Shown one piece after another: positions 52,651 to 61,763 of a stretch of DNA of 64,000 nucleotides. Location of the stretch: positions 1,461,450-1,525,449 of the forward strand of contig NZ_PYMB01000001.1 of the NCBI RefSeq assembly GCF_003026455.1, in the 5' to 3' direction. Within the stretch, counting starts at the first letter, position 1; each line of letters starts with the position of its first letter. This stretch comes from Photobacterium rosenbergii. Lineage in GTDB: Bacteria; Pseudomonadota; Gammaproteobacteria; Enterobacterales; Vibrionaceae. The notes beneath the pieces were generated by a model. It was not told the DNA's origin, made no database searches, and saw only the letters and a program-made list of their open reading frames with translations. Both the position numbers and the translations under genes were made by a program.

Positions 52651-53306
52651 AGGGCTCTCCTGTTGTTGCCAGTGATATTACACGCGGAAAAAAATACGGC
52701 CAATTCGTCCTGACTTATACATTCAATAAGTAAAATCTATTAACGTTAATTTAAGTACTAGTAACCTTTATCTATCATACGATTAGCCATAATGCTTCAT
52801 TCAATAACGTTGTAAATAATTTAAAAATCCTATAGAAACGTAAAACATATGCATCAGGAGTGTTTATACGTAACTCGATGTTGATTCGCTAAATCTCGCT
52901 AAATCGGTTTTAGCTATCACTATGCTCGATAAAAACTATTGGACTAATTCATTTATTATTAGAATGATTGTTATATAAACAGACAGCAGTTAAATGCATT
53001 TATTTTCTGGACATGAGTTAAAATAGAACTATAAAATTCACCAAATGAAAACTTGTATTCCTTCTAGATATTTTAATGGTAGCGCTGGTCAAACTTAACT
53101 GTCTATCCAAACCAGTTTTCTATGAGTAACAAAAATAGTCACTCACAGAATTACATATATTTGAAAAACGAATACTCAGTATGAAGGTTGTGCGTCATTA
53201 GATGTGAAAGCCTAATCGCCATGTGGTTACAAAGCATAAAAAATATAACAATCACAAACAAAACAACAACTTACAATAACTTAACCGCCTCAAATGGAGT
53301 AAGAAA
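52651..53306. other. Long AT-rich intergenic stretch upstream of dps
   Basis: About 650 bp with no supported gene. The dps promoter must lie close to 52660-52760. At 52898-52914 there is GCTAAATCGGTTTTAGC, an imperfect dyad resembling the scrK operator but with one extra base. No structured RNA stands out. Confidence 0.5.
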
Positions 53307-53525
53307 ATGAGCCCAAAGTCACCCCTCATATTGACATCACCGAGTCTAACCCGAAAGTTTATCCAAAACCAAAGGGACCGAAGCCGAAAAATGACGAGGG
53401 CGCAGGCTGCGAAACTACAGGCGGTTATGACTAAGGGGAATTTTCAATCTCCAGTAAATAACAAGACAAAACCCATTGTCAACACGGAAGCAAATATTTC
53501 CGAAGGCGATGTAGAACAAAAATAA
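53307..53525 (+). CDS. Possible small basic protein (doubtful)
   Basis: ATG 53307 has GGAG 8 nt upstream and opens 72 codons rich in Lys, Arg and Asn (for example MTRAQAAKLQAVMTKGNFQS). Another frame over the same bases reads EPKVTPHIDITESNPKVYPK, which looks equally protein-like but has no start codon. A frameshift in either case could explain this. I cannot decide which frame, if any, is real. Confidence 0.3.
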   Translation: MSPKSPLILTSPSLTRKFIQNQRDRSRKMTRAQAAKLQAVMTKGNFQSPVNNKTKPIVNTEANISEGDVEQK

Positions 53526-53608
53526 CTACATAATCTGTATTTTAATTAACTGTGCAGGTTGATATTTCATATCAAAAAATTTATAACATGACGTGTAAAA
53601 ACATTAAA

Positions 53609-54076
53609 ATGAGAAAAACACTGCTAGCAGCTATTATCGTATCCACCCCTATGTATTCTATTGCAGCTTATACCGAACAAGGTTGCTCAACCGAAAATGT
53701 AATAGTTACAACGTATAGTAAGGCTCAAACAGAGATACTATATCTTAAGAATGAATGTAACTATTTAAAATCTATTGTTTACTACGAGAGAGAGGGTAAG
53801 AGTTATCATACTGTCAGCCTTGATGATGAAGATGGTCACATCTCATCAACAACCTCTTTCGACAAGTATACTAAAGAACATAACATCTCAGTTGTTGATG
53901 AAGGCACACTTAAAAATTACAAGACAGACGGTGTAATTCTTACTGACGAGTCAGGTGAAATGGTTACTGGCAGTGCGGAGTATGACTACGTAATGTCAGA
54001 GTTTCATTATGCTAAAAAAGCTAAAACATTCCATAGTAAAGCCTCAAAAAAGGCTCATATTGTTGAGAAGTACTGA
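53609..54076 (+). CDS. Secreted protein of unknown function
   Basis: Taken from ATG 53609 the protein has 155 residues with a signal peptide (MRKTLLAAIIVSTPMYSIAA, cleavage before YTEQG). The mature part is acidic, with two Cys in GCSTENV and NECNYL that may form a disulfide. Earlier in-frame starts (53552, 53588) do not give a better ribosome-binding site. The stop overlaps the next start in a TGATG, so the two are coupled. No family recognised. Confidence 0.6.
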   Translation: MRKTLLAAIIVSTPMYSIAAYTEQGCSTENVIVTTYSKAQTEILYLKNECNYLKSIVYYEREGKSYHTVSLDDEDGHISSTTSFDKYTKEHNISVVDEGTLKNYKTDGVILTDESGEMVTGSAEYDYVMSEFHYAKKAKTFHSKASKKAHIVEKY

Positions 54077-54396
54077 TGCTGTTCTTCCTTAATATCGCAG
54101 CATTCGTTATATACATGTTTTTATCACATGTATGCGGCTACTATTACAAAACTGTTCAATATATTAATAGAGACCGAAAAGAAAACATACAGTGGGTTAT
54201 ACACGGTGCCAAGAAGGATTTCAGGTATCACAACCTTGCTGTAATTGTGACAGCTGTTTTGAGAATTATACTCCTTGTTTGTGGATATTTCGTCTTCAGC
54301 CTCAATCCAATTTTACTCATTTCAGCATTTGTTCTTGGCCGCTTTGCTTTTATCAATGGCAAGCAAAAAGCACGCGAACAATGTTCTATGTGTTAA
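54076..54396 (+). CDS. Small membrane protein of unknown function
   Basis: This 106-residue protein has an N-terminal hydrophobic helix and two more near the C-terminus (NLAVIVTAVLRIILLVCGYF, LNPILLISAFVLGRFAF), with a basic loop between. The ATG overlaps the stop of the secreted-protein gene (TGATG), which implies coupled translation. No family is recognised. With its neighbours it forms an accessory operon. Confidence 0.55.
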   Translation: MLFFLNIAAFVIYMFLSHVCGYYYKTVQYINRDRKENIQWVIHGAKKDFRYHNLAVIVTAVLRIILLVCGYFVFSLNPILLISAFVLGRFAFINGKQKAREQCSMC

Positions 54397-54445
54397 GGAC
54401 TATTGGGATCGTTTTGTTCGTATCCCTACTTAATCAGGTTTTACC

Positions 54446-55066
54446 ATGCCAAGAAACTGTATTTATAACGATAAAGTAGCTAGATCTCATGATTTTCTAA
54501 ACCACCAAAGATTCAATAAAGCTCGCTATGATGAATTGATGGCTAAGTCACAAGTCAGCGTGAATGAGATAGTACGTAGCTCATTGATTGTTGGCAGTGA
54601 GTTTAAACGAATAGAGCTCAATGAAAAGCAGTTCCTGATTGTCCTTTTCGATCACTATGACAGAGAAATCGCATTTCATGTTACCGGAACAATACTTGAT
54701 GATGTTGTTCTAAACGAAAAGCCATCGGTTCAGCTCTGGATTTGGAAAAGCATTAAGCCCCGGCATAAAGCAATGATTGCCGACTTATCAGAGCAGATTT
54801 TATTGGAATATCTGCTAGAGAGGTTCAATATTATTGCAAGCGACAACCATGCTAACCTTCAAGGCCGTAACTTTTGGAATGAGATGGCTAGCATTGTTAT
54901 TGACAAAGCACTCTATGCCTACCGTTATAAACGCGGTAGCAGATCTATCCAAGAAATTGCAAACCATGAAGAACTCGTAACAAACCGCTGTAATCTTTGG
55001 GGTGAAGGCCCCGACTTTTCAAATGTATTGTTAGTGCTAACAGATGATGAAATTTATATTAGGTAG
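54446..55066 (+). CDS. Hypothetical protein, possibly GNAT-like
   Basis: This 206-residue soluble protein lacks signal and membrane segments. Its middle part (FDHYDREIAFHVTGTILDDVV, then KPRHKAMIADLSEQILLEYL, IIASDNHANLQGRNFWNEMA) follows the order seen in some phage and accessory GNAT-type acetyltransferases: strand, acyl-CoA-loop helix, then a D-x-x-x-x-x-x-GRNFW segment. The classical Q/R-x-x-G-x-A loop is not evident, so this is only a resemblance. It lies between the membrane protein and the 78-residue gene and is likely in the same operon. Confidence 0.5.
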   Translation: MPRNCIYNDKVARSHDFLNHQRFNKARYDELMAKSQVSVNEIVRSSLIVGSEFKRIELNEKQFLIVLFDHYDREIAFHVTGTILDDVVLNEKPSVQLWIWKSIKPRHKAMIADLSEQILLEYLLERFNIIASDNHANLQGRNFWNEMASIVIDKALYAYRYKRGSRSIQEIANHEELVTNRCNLWGEGPDFSNVLLVLTDDEIYIR

Positions 55067-55069
55067 TCC

Positions 55070-55306
55070 ATGTTTATAAAATTAGAAAACGAAACGCTGA
55101 TCATTTCTCACGGTAACAAAAATTTCACCATTCTGCATGAATCTGGCCTTGGGGCGACCATTCAGGCGAAGTCAGTGAAGGTTATTAATATCGATGGTAG
55201 GTATCAGGGTATCTTTAACCTTGACGATGAGGGCAACCAATTTATCCATGTCGAATGCATCACTTTAGACGAGTTAGACCGCCTCGCGGAGTTTTTAAAC
55301 ATCTAA
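55070..55306 (+). CDS. Small hypothetical protein
   Basis: This 78-residue acidic protein starts 3 bp after the previous stop, so it is almost certainly co-transcribed. It has no signal or membrane segment, alternating beta-like stretches (KLENETLIISHGNKNFTILH) and a C-terminal helix (LDELDRLAEFLNI). No family is recognised. The small size and position after a larger enzyme-like protein would fit an immunity or accessory role, but that is a guess. Confidence 0.5.
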   Translation: MFIKLENETLIISHGNKNFTILHESGLGATIQAKSVKVINIDGRYQGIFNLDDEGNQFIHVECITLDELDRLAEFLNI

Positions 55307-55388
55307 TAATGTGTGAGTTATGCTAAATTATAAAAATAATTAAAAATTAGTCATTCGCATTAGCGTCAGAGTTTTAAATGGAGGAATG

Positions 55389-55763
55389 ATGCAGATCGTT
55401 TCAAATCACTCTTTAAAGACTAGTTTTTTTATCACAAATATCGATAATTGCGGTGAGCCAAGTTGGAATATTCCTTCGAAGAATACCTTTTTTAGCATTA
55501 TCAGTGAAAACCCTGAACTTGATTTCTTGAAGGTTTCAACCGCCTACCATTCAGGTGCGTTTGACATTTTCAAGCAAGGGCAAAATCAACCATTTGTCAC
55601 TAGGGCAAACATGATTGAAGTTCTTGAATGTTGCATGAAAATTGACAGGAAAAAGATTCACACCCTTGCCAGGCTTCAGAAAGTTATCGAAAAAAATGAA
55701 ACAAGGCTCGCAAATATTACAAAACTAATAACACTTCATCAGCATTTGATTTTGTTCAAATAA
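55389..55763 (+). CDS. Small hypothetical protein
   Basis: A 124-residue protein starts at ATG 55389 (or one codon earlier, 55386), with GGAGGA upstream. It has no signal peptide and ends in a helical stretch (IDRKKIHTLARLQKVIEKNE). I recognise no family. An 80-bp gap separates it from the previous gene, so it may be the end of the same operon; a hairpin at 55768-55790 follows. Confidence 0.5.
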   Translation: MQIVSNHSLKTSFFITNIDNCGEPSWNIPSKNTFFSIISENPELDFLKVSTAYHSGAFDIFKQGQNQPFVTRANMIEVLECCMKIDRKKIHTLARLQKVIEKNETRLANITKLITLHQHLILFK

Positions 55764-55767
55764 CAGT

Positions 55768-55790
55768 AGGGGCGTTTTTATGCCCCTTCT
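55768..55790 (+). terminator. Hairpin after the accessory cassette
   Basis: AGGGGCG/TGCCCCT-type stem with a TTTTTA loop followed by TTCTTTT. It lies just after the stop at 55763. Confidence 0.7.
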
Positions 55791-56183
55791 TTTATATCAT
55801 TTTTAACATTCAAAATACGTTACTTACTTTGGCTTTTAACACCTATCTCTCTATTCCATTACAGATTTTTCTAAATGGATCTTTCATTTTTCCACCATGA
55901 TTTCTATTCATAGGCCATATATTCACTTAATCGTGTATTTTCATTTTAATCACAGATTAGAATTCAACCACTCACGCATTTAAAGTTAATTTTAGCTAAT
56001 TCCGTGGTATATGAGGATATAGGAATGAAGTGATAGGCTCAGGCTATTAAAGTGATTGGTATTACCAATTTGTTTATATTGAACAGAAGCTCTATTATGC
56101 TCACGCACCTAAGGAGAAATCTTTTATATGGGTAGTCGATTTTCCTGAAGTTGTGCTAAAAGCTATTATTTCCTTTTTTAGGG
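55791..56183. other. AT-rich stretch with a possible decayed gene
   Basis: No complete gene is supported. From about 56051 a plus frame without a start reads SDWYYQFVYIEQKLYYAHAP and then KEKSFIWVVDFPEVV, running into the terminator at 56184. It looks like the tail of a lost gene. Confidence 0.35.
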
Positions 56184-56212
56184 GCGGGCATTCTACAGCC
56201 CGCTTTTTTTTA
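56184..56212 (+). terminator. Strong intrinsic terminator
   Basis: GCGGGC/GCCCGC stem with an 8-nt loop and eight T residues on the plus strand. There is no intact gene directly upstream, which supports the decayed-gene view of the preceding stretch. Confidence 0.85.
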
Positions 56213-56249
56213 CCTATCTATAATTTATTAAACTCTCAAAATCCCCTTA

Positions 56250-57527
56250 TTAACTCGTAACAGTTTCTGGTTTCAATATTTTGGATGGGGCCGCAGGGAT
56301 CAACGACATCTTTCTTGCAAACTGGTTTCCGAATACACCTCCAGCAACTATGGTTGCGAAGAATATCCACCCTGACAAAGAAAAATTGGCAATCGGTGTG
56401 TAAAGTGCTCCAACGTTACAGCCATTGGCAAAACGGGTTCCCAATCCCATTAATACTCCGCCTAAAGCGAACAACATATACTGCTTCAAGGAGTAACGAG
56501 CAGAAAATGGCGAACTAAACTTCCCTATCCACAGTACGGCTACCAAGGTGCCAAGCAAAATACCCAAATTCTGTACCGACACGCCATGTTCAAAAAACGG
56601 CGTGGTAAAGGCTTGAGCAGGACGGTCAGTAAATGACGTGATTGCTTCAAGATCAATACCAACAGCCAGTAGCGCTTTACCGAACCAGAACCCAAACGGT
56701 GATGATGCCCCCCAACCAGAAGACGTTGTCGCCATCATTACGCCGAAGATTAGTGCGATAACCAAAATAGCAGAATTCATGCTCCACAGACTGCTAAGCC
56801 ATGAAAAGCGCTGAGTCTCTATCGAGCCTAAGTGTTGAGGCTCTCTTTTCTGTTCTGCCTCGACCCCCAGATAAGTCCCCTCTTGCTGGCGCTTTTGCTG
56901 ATACTTCTTGGCAAGCCAAACGGTAGCAACCGCGAAACCAATAGTGACCAACATTGAAATCAAATACCCATTCAGTGGTCCCCACGCAAACAAATCAGGC
57001 AGGAATACCCCCTTGCCTTGATAACTGGCCGTCGAGAAAAAAGTCTCTGTTACCAAAGGCGACGACGACTGTATTGGGAAACCGATAAACACACCAAAAC
57101 CAAATGCGACCAAGGTGGTCAAAGCCCTTGGCACATCACTGACCATTTCAACCATCACTCCTGAAGCACAGCAACTGGACAGCGTCATACCAAAACCAAA
57201 CATCAGACCGCCGATGATCAAACCAGCATTAATTGGGTTCACCCAAAGGTTATAACTACCCGGTTCAGCACCGTATAACAGCCCGGCGTTAATAATGGCT
57301 GTCACGACAAACAACAACATCAGCGCCTGAAGTAACCGGGTTGAACCTCGACGGTATGCACGGTTAATACTACCAGCAAAGCCAATCGCCCCTTTGGTCA
57401 AGGCAATACCAAGACCTAGCCCTAGTAGGAGCCGTAAAAAGACTGCCTGATCCAGTGCTATCGCACCAGTCAAAAGGACCGACATAGCCAAAGCTATGCC
57501 TACATATAATTGTTTAACGCCACCCAT
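56250..57527 (-). CDS. YeeE/YedE-family (DUF395) sulfur or selenium transporter
   Basis: This 425-residue membrane protein has about ten hydrophobic helices in two halves. Each half has the Cys signature used by the thiosulfate transporter TsuA (YeeE): TLSSCCASGVMVE in the first and RFANGCNVGALYTP in the second. The longer YedE-like form is often linked to selenium metabolism, but no sel gene is near. It likely moves thiosulfate or a similar sulfur anion. It appears monocistronic. Confidence 0.82.
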   Translation of the reverse strand: MGGVKQLYVGIALAMSVLLTGAIALDQAVFLRLLLGLGLGIALTKGAIGFAGSINRAYRRGSTRLLQALMLLFVVTAIINAGLLYGAEPGSYNLWVNPINAGLIIGGLMFGFGMTLSSCCASGVMVEMVSDVPRALTTLVAFGFGVFIGFPIQSSSPLVTETFFSTASYQGKGVFLPDLFAWGPLNGYLISMLVTIGFAVATVWLAKKYQQKRQQEGTYLGVEAEQKREPQHLGSIETQRFSWLSSLWSMNSAILVIALIFGVMMATTSSGWGASSPFGFWFGKALLAVGIDLEAITSFTDRPAQAFTTPFFEHGVSVQNLGILLGTLVAVLWIGKFSSPFSARYSLKQYMLFALGGVLMGLGTRFANGCNVGALYTPIANFSLSGWIFFATIVAGGVFGNQFARKMSLIPAAPSKILKPETVTS

Positions 57528-57669
57528 TTCGTCGTCCTGATCGTTTGATTATGCAAAACGACATTCTATGGGTGGTTTCTTATAAGTAGTTAACTTATTA
57601 AATTATTAATCATTACCTCAAAATATAAGTAAAAATACGCAAGCAAGTAGATGCCATTTTTGGCCTACG

Positions 57670-58635
57670 TCACTTGTCGTAATACCCCGCCCTAACCGTT
57701 GCCCCGATAAAATTACACAGTAGTCGTTCGGCATGGATCATGGATATATTGCCAATATCACAAGAAGGGGTGATCTCGACCAAGTCCATACCCACTACCC
57801 GTCCTTTTTTCACCAAACCGTGTATTAGCTTATGAAGTTGAACCCAGTTTAAACCACCAGGAGTTTGAGCCAGCACGGCAGGCATAATGGTAGGGTCGAT
57901 ACCATCAGCATCAATCGTCAAATAATACGTGCCGCCGTCAGGAATAGTCTTGAGTACTTCTTCCATACCTAAGTCATGGAGCTGGTAAGCGGTTGTAATC
58001 GAGCAGCCGTGAGCGATGGCATCACTTACTTCCTGATTTTTTGCGCTGCCTATCCCCCGCATGCCAATCTGATGGATTCCTTTGATATGGGGAAGCTCGG
58101 AAGCACGGCGGATAACGCTGGAATATCCGTTCTTCTCACCGTTGATTTCATCACGCCAGTCCAGATGGGCATCAATGTGGATCAGGGTGATTTCTTTATC
58201 CAATACATCCAGTGCTTTCAATATAGGGATAGGCACACCATGATCCCCCCCTAACGTAATAAGAACTGAGCCAGCGGCAAAAATAGAACGGGCTACTTGC
58301 TCAGCATTCTCATAGTGCTCATTGAGGCTAGCCATGCTGGAGGTGACATTACCGCAATCCACAATATTGATATCTTTGCCATCTAACAAGGTCCCACCCA
58401 AGTCGAAGTCGTAATTCTCTAACGTCATTTCAACTTCCGAGAGCGTTGACCAACTACGGATATGATCAGGCGCCAAGCTCTGATCATTAGCCATCCCATC
58501 GACACTGTATGGCATGCCATAAGGCACACCTAAAATGGCAATATCTGAGGAGAAATTGTCAAAATCATTCACAAAAGGAAAATCGAGAAAAGTTTGTGGT
58601 GCCTTCAGTGGTGATCGCGTGAGTGGTTTGGTCAT
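57670..58635 (-). CDS. Ureohydrolase, agmatinase/guanidinobutyrase-like
   Basis: This 321-residue arginase-fold enzyme has the three Mn2+ motifs: GGDHG (residues 129-133), DAHLD (155-159) and DADGID (242-247), the ligands for two metals. The family cuts a guanidino compound into urea and an amine. The Ser usual in the third motif of arginases is replaced, so the guanidino substrate may be agmatine, guanidinobutyrate or another, not arginine. It is divergent from an ArgP-like LysR gene at 58755, which probably controls it. Confidence 0.85.
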   Translation of the reverse strand: MTKPLTRSPLKAPQTFLDFPFVNDFDNFSSDIAILGVPYGMPYSVDGMANDQSLAPDHIRSWSTLSEVEMTLENYDFDLGGTLLDGKDINIVDCGNVTSSMASLNEHYENAEQVARSIFAAGSVLITLGGDHGVPIPILKALDVLDKEITLIHIDAHLDWRDEINGEKNGYSSVIRRASELPHIKGIHQIGMRGIGSAKNQEVSDAIAHGCSITTAYQLHDLGMEEVLKTIPDGGTYYLTIDADGIDPTIMPAVLAQTPGGLNWVQLHKLIHGLVKKGRVVGMDLVEITPSCDIGNISMIHAERLLCNFIGATVRAGYYDK

Positions 58636-58754
58636 TGTGAAAGATCCCTATCAATTCATGTGATTTCAAATTGATAGTAATCTCCCCTACGAGTTGCATA
58701 AAACTAAATAATTTAATATATCTATAGCAAAATTAAAGATGGTAGGTGTTGGGA

Positions 58755-59642
58755 ATGTTAGATAATAAGGAAATGGAAACCTTAATCGCTATCGTTGATG
58801 GCCAAAGTTTTGATAATGCCGCCCGCCAACTGCATATCTCACCCGGCGCCGTATCGCAGCGGATAAAGTCACTGGAAAACCGAGTAGGCAGTTCCGTTTT
58901 AGTCCGTACTACACCACCACAAACGACAGAAGTAGGGAAGCAAGTGCTGGGCTATGCACGTCGTATGCTGTTACTGCAAAATGAACTGGATCTCGCGCTG
59001 AAGCATGGCATTGACAATGATTCCCTTTCCCTTGCTATTGCCGTCAATCATGACAGCTTAAGCTGCTGGTTTATGGATGTAATAGATCACTTTAGTGACA
59101 GGCCTAACCTATCTTTTGATATCCGGACATCAAATACGGTATCAACCCAAACATTGCTCAAGAGTGGCGAAGTCATCGCGGCTATCACCTCGAAAGCCAA
59201 TCACCTCGGTGGATGTAAAACACGATACCTCGGCCAATTAGAATATCTGCCGGTATGCTCTCAATCGTATTTTAAGCATTACTTCAAAAACGGGATTAAC
59301 AACGAACAGCTCAGCTCTTCCCCTGTCGCTATATTCGACAGGGAGGATGATCTGGTCGACAGGTACCTATCTATTCATGGCGTAGAACGTAAACAGCAAA
59401 GGACGCATTATTTTCCAAGCTCCCATGTACTTCTTGACGCAGTGAACTGTGGGGTCGCTTGGACTATGCTTCCTAAACTCCTAATTGAAAATCAGCCTTT
59501 ACCTTCTGAATTAATAACACTTTCCCCTCATCCCATCTTTGTCGATCTTTATTGGAATACTTGGGAGCAAGAATCAGAAATCGTAGCCCAAGTAGAGCGG
59601 ACGGTCCTTTCATTAGCTCAAAGAAAATTAGTGCAACCTTAA
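58755..59642 (+). CDS. LysR-family regulator, ArgP-like
   Basis: Taken from ATG 58755 the protein has 295 residues; a GTG three codons earlier is possible. The HTH (FDNAARQLHISPGAVSQRIKSLENRVGSSVLVRTTPPQTTEVG) and the effector-domain start with LSLAIAVNHDSLSCWF match the ArgP/LysG group, which senses basic amino acids. It is divergent from the ureohydrolase gene by about 120 bp, so it very likely regulates use of a guanidino amine or basic amino acid. Confidence 0.85.
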   Translation: MLDNKEMETLIAIVDGQSFDNAARQLHISPGAVSQRIKSLENRVGSSVLVRTTPPQTTEVGKQVLGYARRMLLLQNELDLALKHGIDNDSLSLAIAVNHDSLSCWFMDVIDHFSDRPNLSFDIRTSNTVSTQTLLKSGEVIAAITSKANHLGGCKTRYLGQLEYLPVCSQSYFKHYFKNGINNEQLSSSPVAIFDREDDLVDRYLSIHGVERKQQRTHYFPSSHVLLDAVNCGVAWTMLPKLLIENQPLPSELITLSPHPIFVDLYWNTWEQESEIVAQVERTVLSLAQRKLVQP

Positions 59643-59673
59643 TGATCTAATCATCTCTTTACCCACAATAAAC

Positions 59674-59708
59674 AAAAGCCTCCAACGCTGTATTGGAGGC
59701 TTTGGATA
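59674..59708. terminator. Hairpin between the ArgP-like gene and the M48 gene
   Basis: AAAGCCTCCAA/TTGGAGGCTTT stem with a short loop and A/T runs, between convergent genes. Confidence 0.85.
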
Positions 59709-59744
59709 ATTGAATCTAAGAGTCAATTGCGCAATTCATAGCCG

Positions 59745-61367
59745 TTAAATCTCAACCATGCTGGTTATCGAATCAAAGAACCCTTTACTGGCTTTCTTAG
59801 TGTCTGATGGAATCTCTACGCCTGCTGCTTGATAACATTGAGCGACAATATTATTTTCACTCACGTTATCACAGCGTTTAAGATGCTCGTCTAACTTAGA
59901 CTGCTCCCCCATGCTACGATACAAGGCAATATATTCTGGTAAGAATGGTTGATCGGATCCTATTGCAACTTTCGCTTTCTCCAATACCTGTTCGGCTTTT
60001 TTATGCTGATTTTGCGCTCGGAAGGCTTGCGAGGCTAACGCGAATGTCTGAATAGAGGCGTAATCCCAATTCTTAATTAATGCCAGGTTCTGCGCCGCTT
60101 TGTCGGGCTTATTTTGTAATTTTCGAACGGTGTAATACGCCAGTCTTGGATAAGCATGAGAGCTAGTTGGCCCAGATACCGCTTGGCGAGCCAATTTTTC
60201 AGCCTTCTCTAAATCACCAAATTCAACAGCCCTCATTGCTTCAGAAGCAGCCCAGTAATTTTTCTGTATCTGCTCAGCCTTACCTGAACGGAGTGTTTTA
60301 TTCAGCTTCTCCGTAGAAAAGTCACGTCTACGCTCTTTACGATATTCACGTTTCACATAGTGATTAAGATCCTGCTTTCTTTCACTGGGTGAGTTATGTC
60401 GCTCAGCAAAATCTTGCAAAAGACGCGTTGCTGCTTCATTTGCGGCCAAATAGCCTAACGTCTCTAAGTTTGACCCACTTATGTTTTTATTTGCCTTACT
60501 AGCCATACTGACAAAGCTTTGGAAATCCTGCTTTTTGGCTGCTAACTGCTCTTTATTGAACACCTGACTACTTTCAAGCCGATCCATCACATCATAATAT
60601 GCCCTAGCGCTGTAACCCGCTTTGACCATCAAGTCGACACCAAGTAGATCGGCCTCATCTTCATCTTGTCGGCTCATTGAAGAGCTCAGCACATCGTGAC
60701 TCAGGCGATTGATTGTCATTCCCATCCGATACGAGTCTGATACTAATTTTTGGGCACTTGCCGAATTTTTGGAAGCTAACTTAAGGCCATCGGCTGTTTT
60801 ATGCGTCTCCAAATCCCCTACAACCGCAGAGACCATAGCAACATTTGCAGCTTTGCTCACCAAAGCACTTTGCTTAGCGAAGTACTCGTTAGTATCGTTA
60901 TGTTCTAACAGAATATGAGACAGCTCGTGTGCGATAATAAACGCTAATTCATCCTCAGATTCTGCGTCTCCCAAAACACCCTGAGTAATTACAATCGTAT
61001 CTGTCGTTGCTAAAGCGGAATAGTTTCTATCCGCTGAAATAACGACTTTAATATCTTTGTCGACCGGTTGATCCCATTCAACAAGGATGTTTGCCAGGAT
61101 CTCATTTAAGTACTTTTCAGCATAAGGGTTGGCAATTAGATTTTTATCAGCGGCTGCGCGATAGAAGACCTTTTCTTTTTCTGTGTCTTCATTATTGCTC
61201 ACCGTTGCTTCTTCATTCACGACCGGTTGATTGGTTTCCGGTGTGAGAGAATGAATATACTTCCCATCCACTCCCTCATAAGTACTACCTGTCAGTGTTT
61301 TTAAACTATCTACCGCACAGCCAGATAGTATTCCCGACATAATAAACAGTGTAATCAATTGACGCAT
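59745..61367 (-). CDS. M48-family metalloprotease lipoprotein with TPR-like C-terminus
   Basis: Taken from ATG 61367 this protein has 540 residues. The signal peptide ends in the lipobox ILSGC, so Cys17 is lipidated. The Zn2+ site is HELSH (residues 147-151), with the downstream Glu of the DEDEADLLG segment as third ligand. The C-terminal ~200 residues are helical repeats (TPR/Sel1-like), as in BepA/YfgC-type proteins. It probably works in the periplasm on envelope-protein quality control. It overlaps the end of the upstream secreted-protein gene, and with the CHASE2 gene forms one operon. Confidence 0.85.
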   Translation of the reverse strand: MRQLITLFIMSGILSGCAVDSLKTLTGSTYEGVDGKYIHSLTPETNQPVVNEEATVSNNEDTEKEKVFYRAAADKNLIANPYAEKYLNEILANILVEWDQPVDKDIKVVISADRNYSALATTDTIVITQGVLGDAESEDELAFIIAHELSHILLEHNDTNEYFAKQSALVSKAANVAMVSAVVGDLETHKTADGLKLASKNSASAQKLVSDSYRMGMTINRLSHDVLSSSMSRQDEDEADLLGVDLMVKAGYSARAYYDVMDRLESSQVFNKEQLAAKKQDFQSFVSMASKANKNISGSNLETLGYLAANEAATRLLQDFAERHNSPSERKQDLNHYVKREYRKERRRDFSTEKLNKTLRSGKAEQIQKNYWAASEAMRAVEFGDLEKAEKLARQAVSGPTSSHAYPRLAYYTVRKLQNKPDKAAQNLALIKNWDYASIQTFALASQAFRAQNQHKKAEQVLEKAKVAIGSDQPFLPEYIALYRSMGEQSKLDEHLKRCDNVSENNIVAQCYQAAGVEIPSDTKKASKGFFDSITSMVEI

Positions 61368-61369
61368 AA

Positions 61370-61753
61370 TTAACACCCTTCTCCCAGACCATATGTAGAG
61401 AACACTTGCTTATCAGACTTTCTAGAAATTGTTGATTGTTCTGTACAAACAACGGATGCTACAGCTTTTTGATTTAGTTCAACCTCAGTAATATGAACCC
61501 ATTTTTCATTACCAAGATGTTTAAACATCACCATCCCTTCTTTTTTATCGTAGCTTGAAACGATAACCTTCTCGTCTGATGGGTTGGGAAGGCTTTTTTT
61601 ATCAACATCAGTACAGTCCAAATTACCATCACAGATTTCAACAGAATCCATCAGGAAATCTAAAATCAATACCTTATCTTCTGCAACGACTGGATAAGCC
61701 GCTAAAGCTGTGACAAGACCTAACCCTAACCACCTTTTGTTATGGCGAAACAT
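61370..61753 (-). CDS. Secreted protein of unknown function in the CHASE2 operon
   Basis: This 127-residue protein has a signal peptide (hydrophobic stretch ending VVA, cleavage before EDKVL) and six Cys, four of them in ICDGNLDC, VVCTEQ and the terminal GEGC, which suggests disulfides. It starts 10 bp after the CHASE2 gene and ends right at the M48 start. No family is recognised. By context it may be the periplasmic partner linking the CHASE2 protein and the M48 protease. Confidence 0.6.
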   Translation of the reverse strand: MFRHNKRWLGLGLVTALAAYPVVAEDKVLILDFLMDSVEICDGNLDCTDVDKKSLPNPSDEKVIVSSYDKKEGMVMFKHLGNEKWVHITEVELNQKAVASVVCTEQSTISRKSDKQVFSTYGLGEGC

Positions 61754-61763
61754 AGCTACTCCT

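Noticed and set aside
52898..52914. GCTAAATCGGTTTTAGC resembling the operator before scrK
   Set aside because: One extra base changes the half-site spacing, and no sugar gene is near. Probably chance.
54192..54479. A 95-codon plus frame overlapping the membrane-protein gene and the next gene
   Set aside because: It has no start signal and covers two better supported frames.
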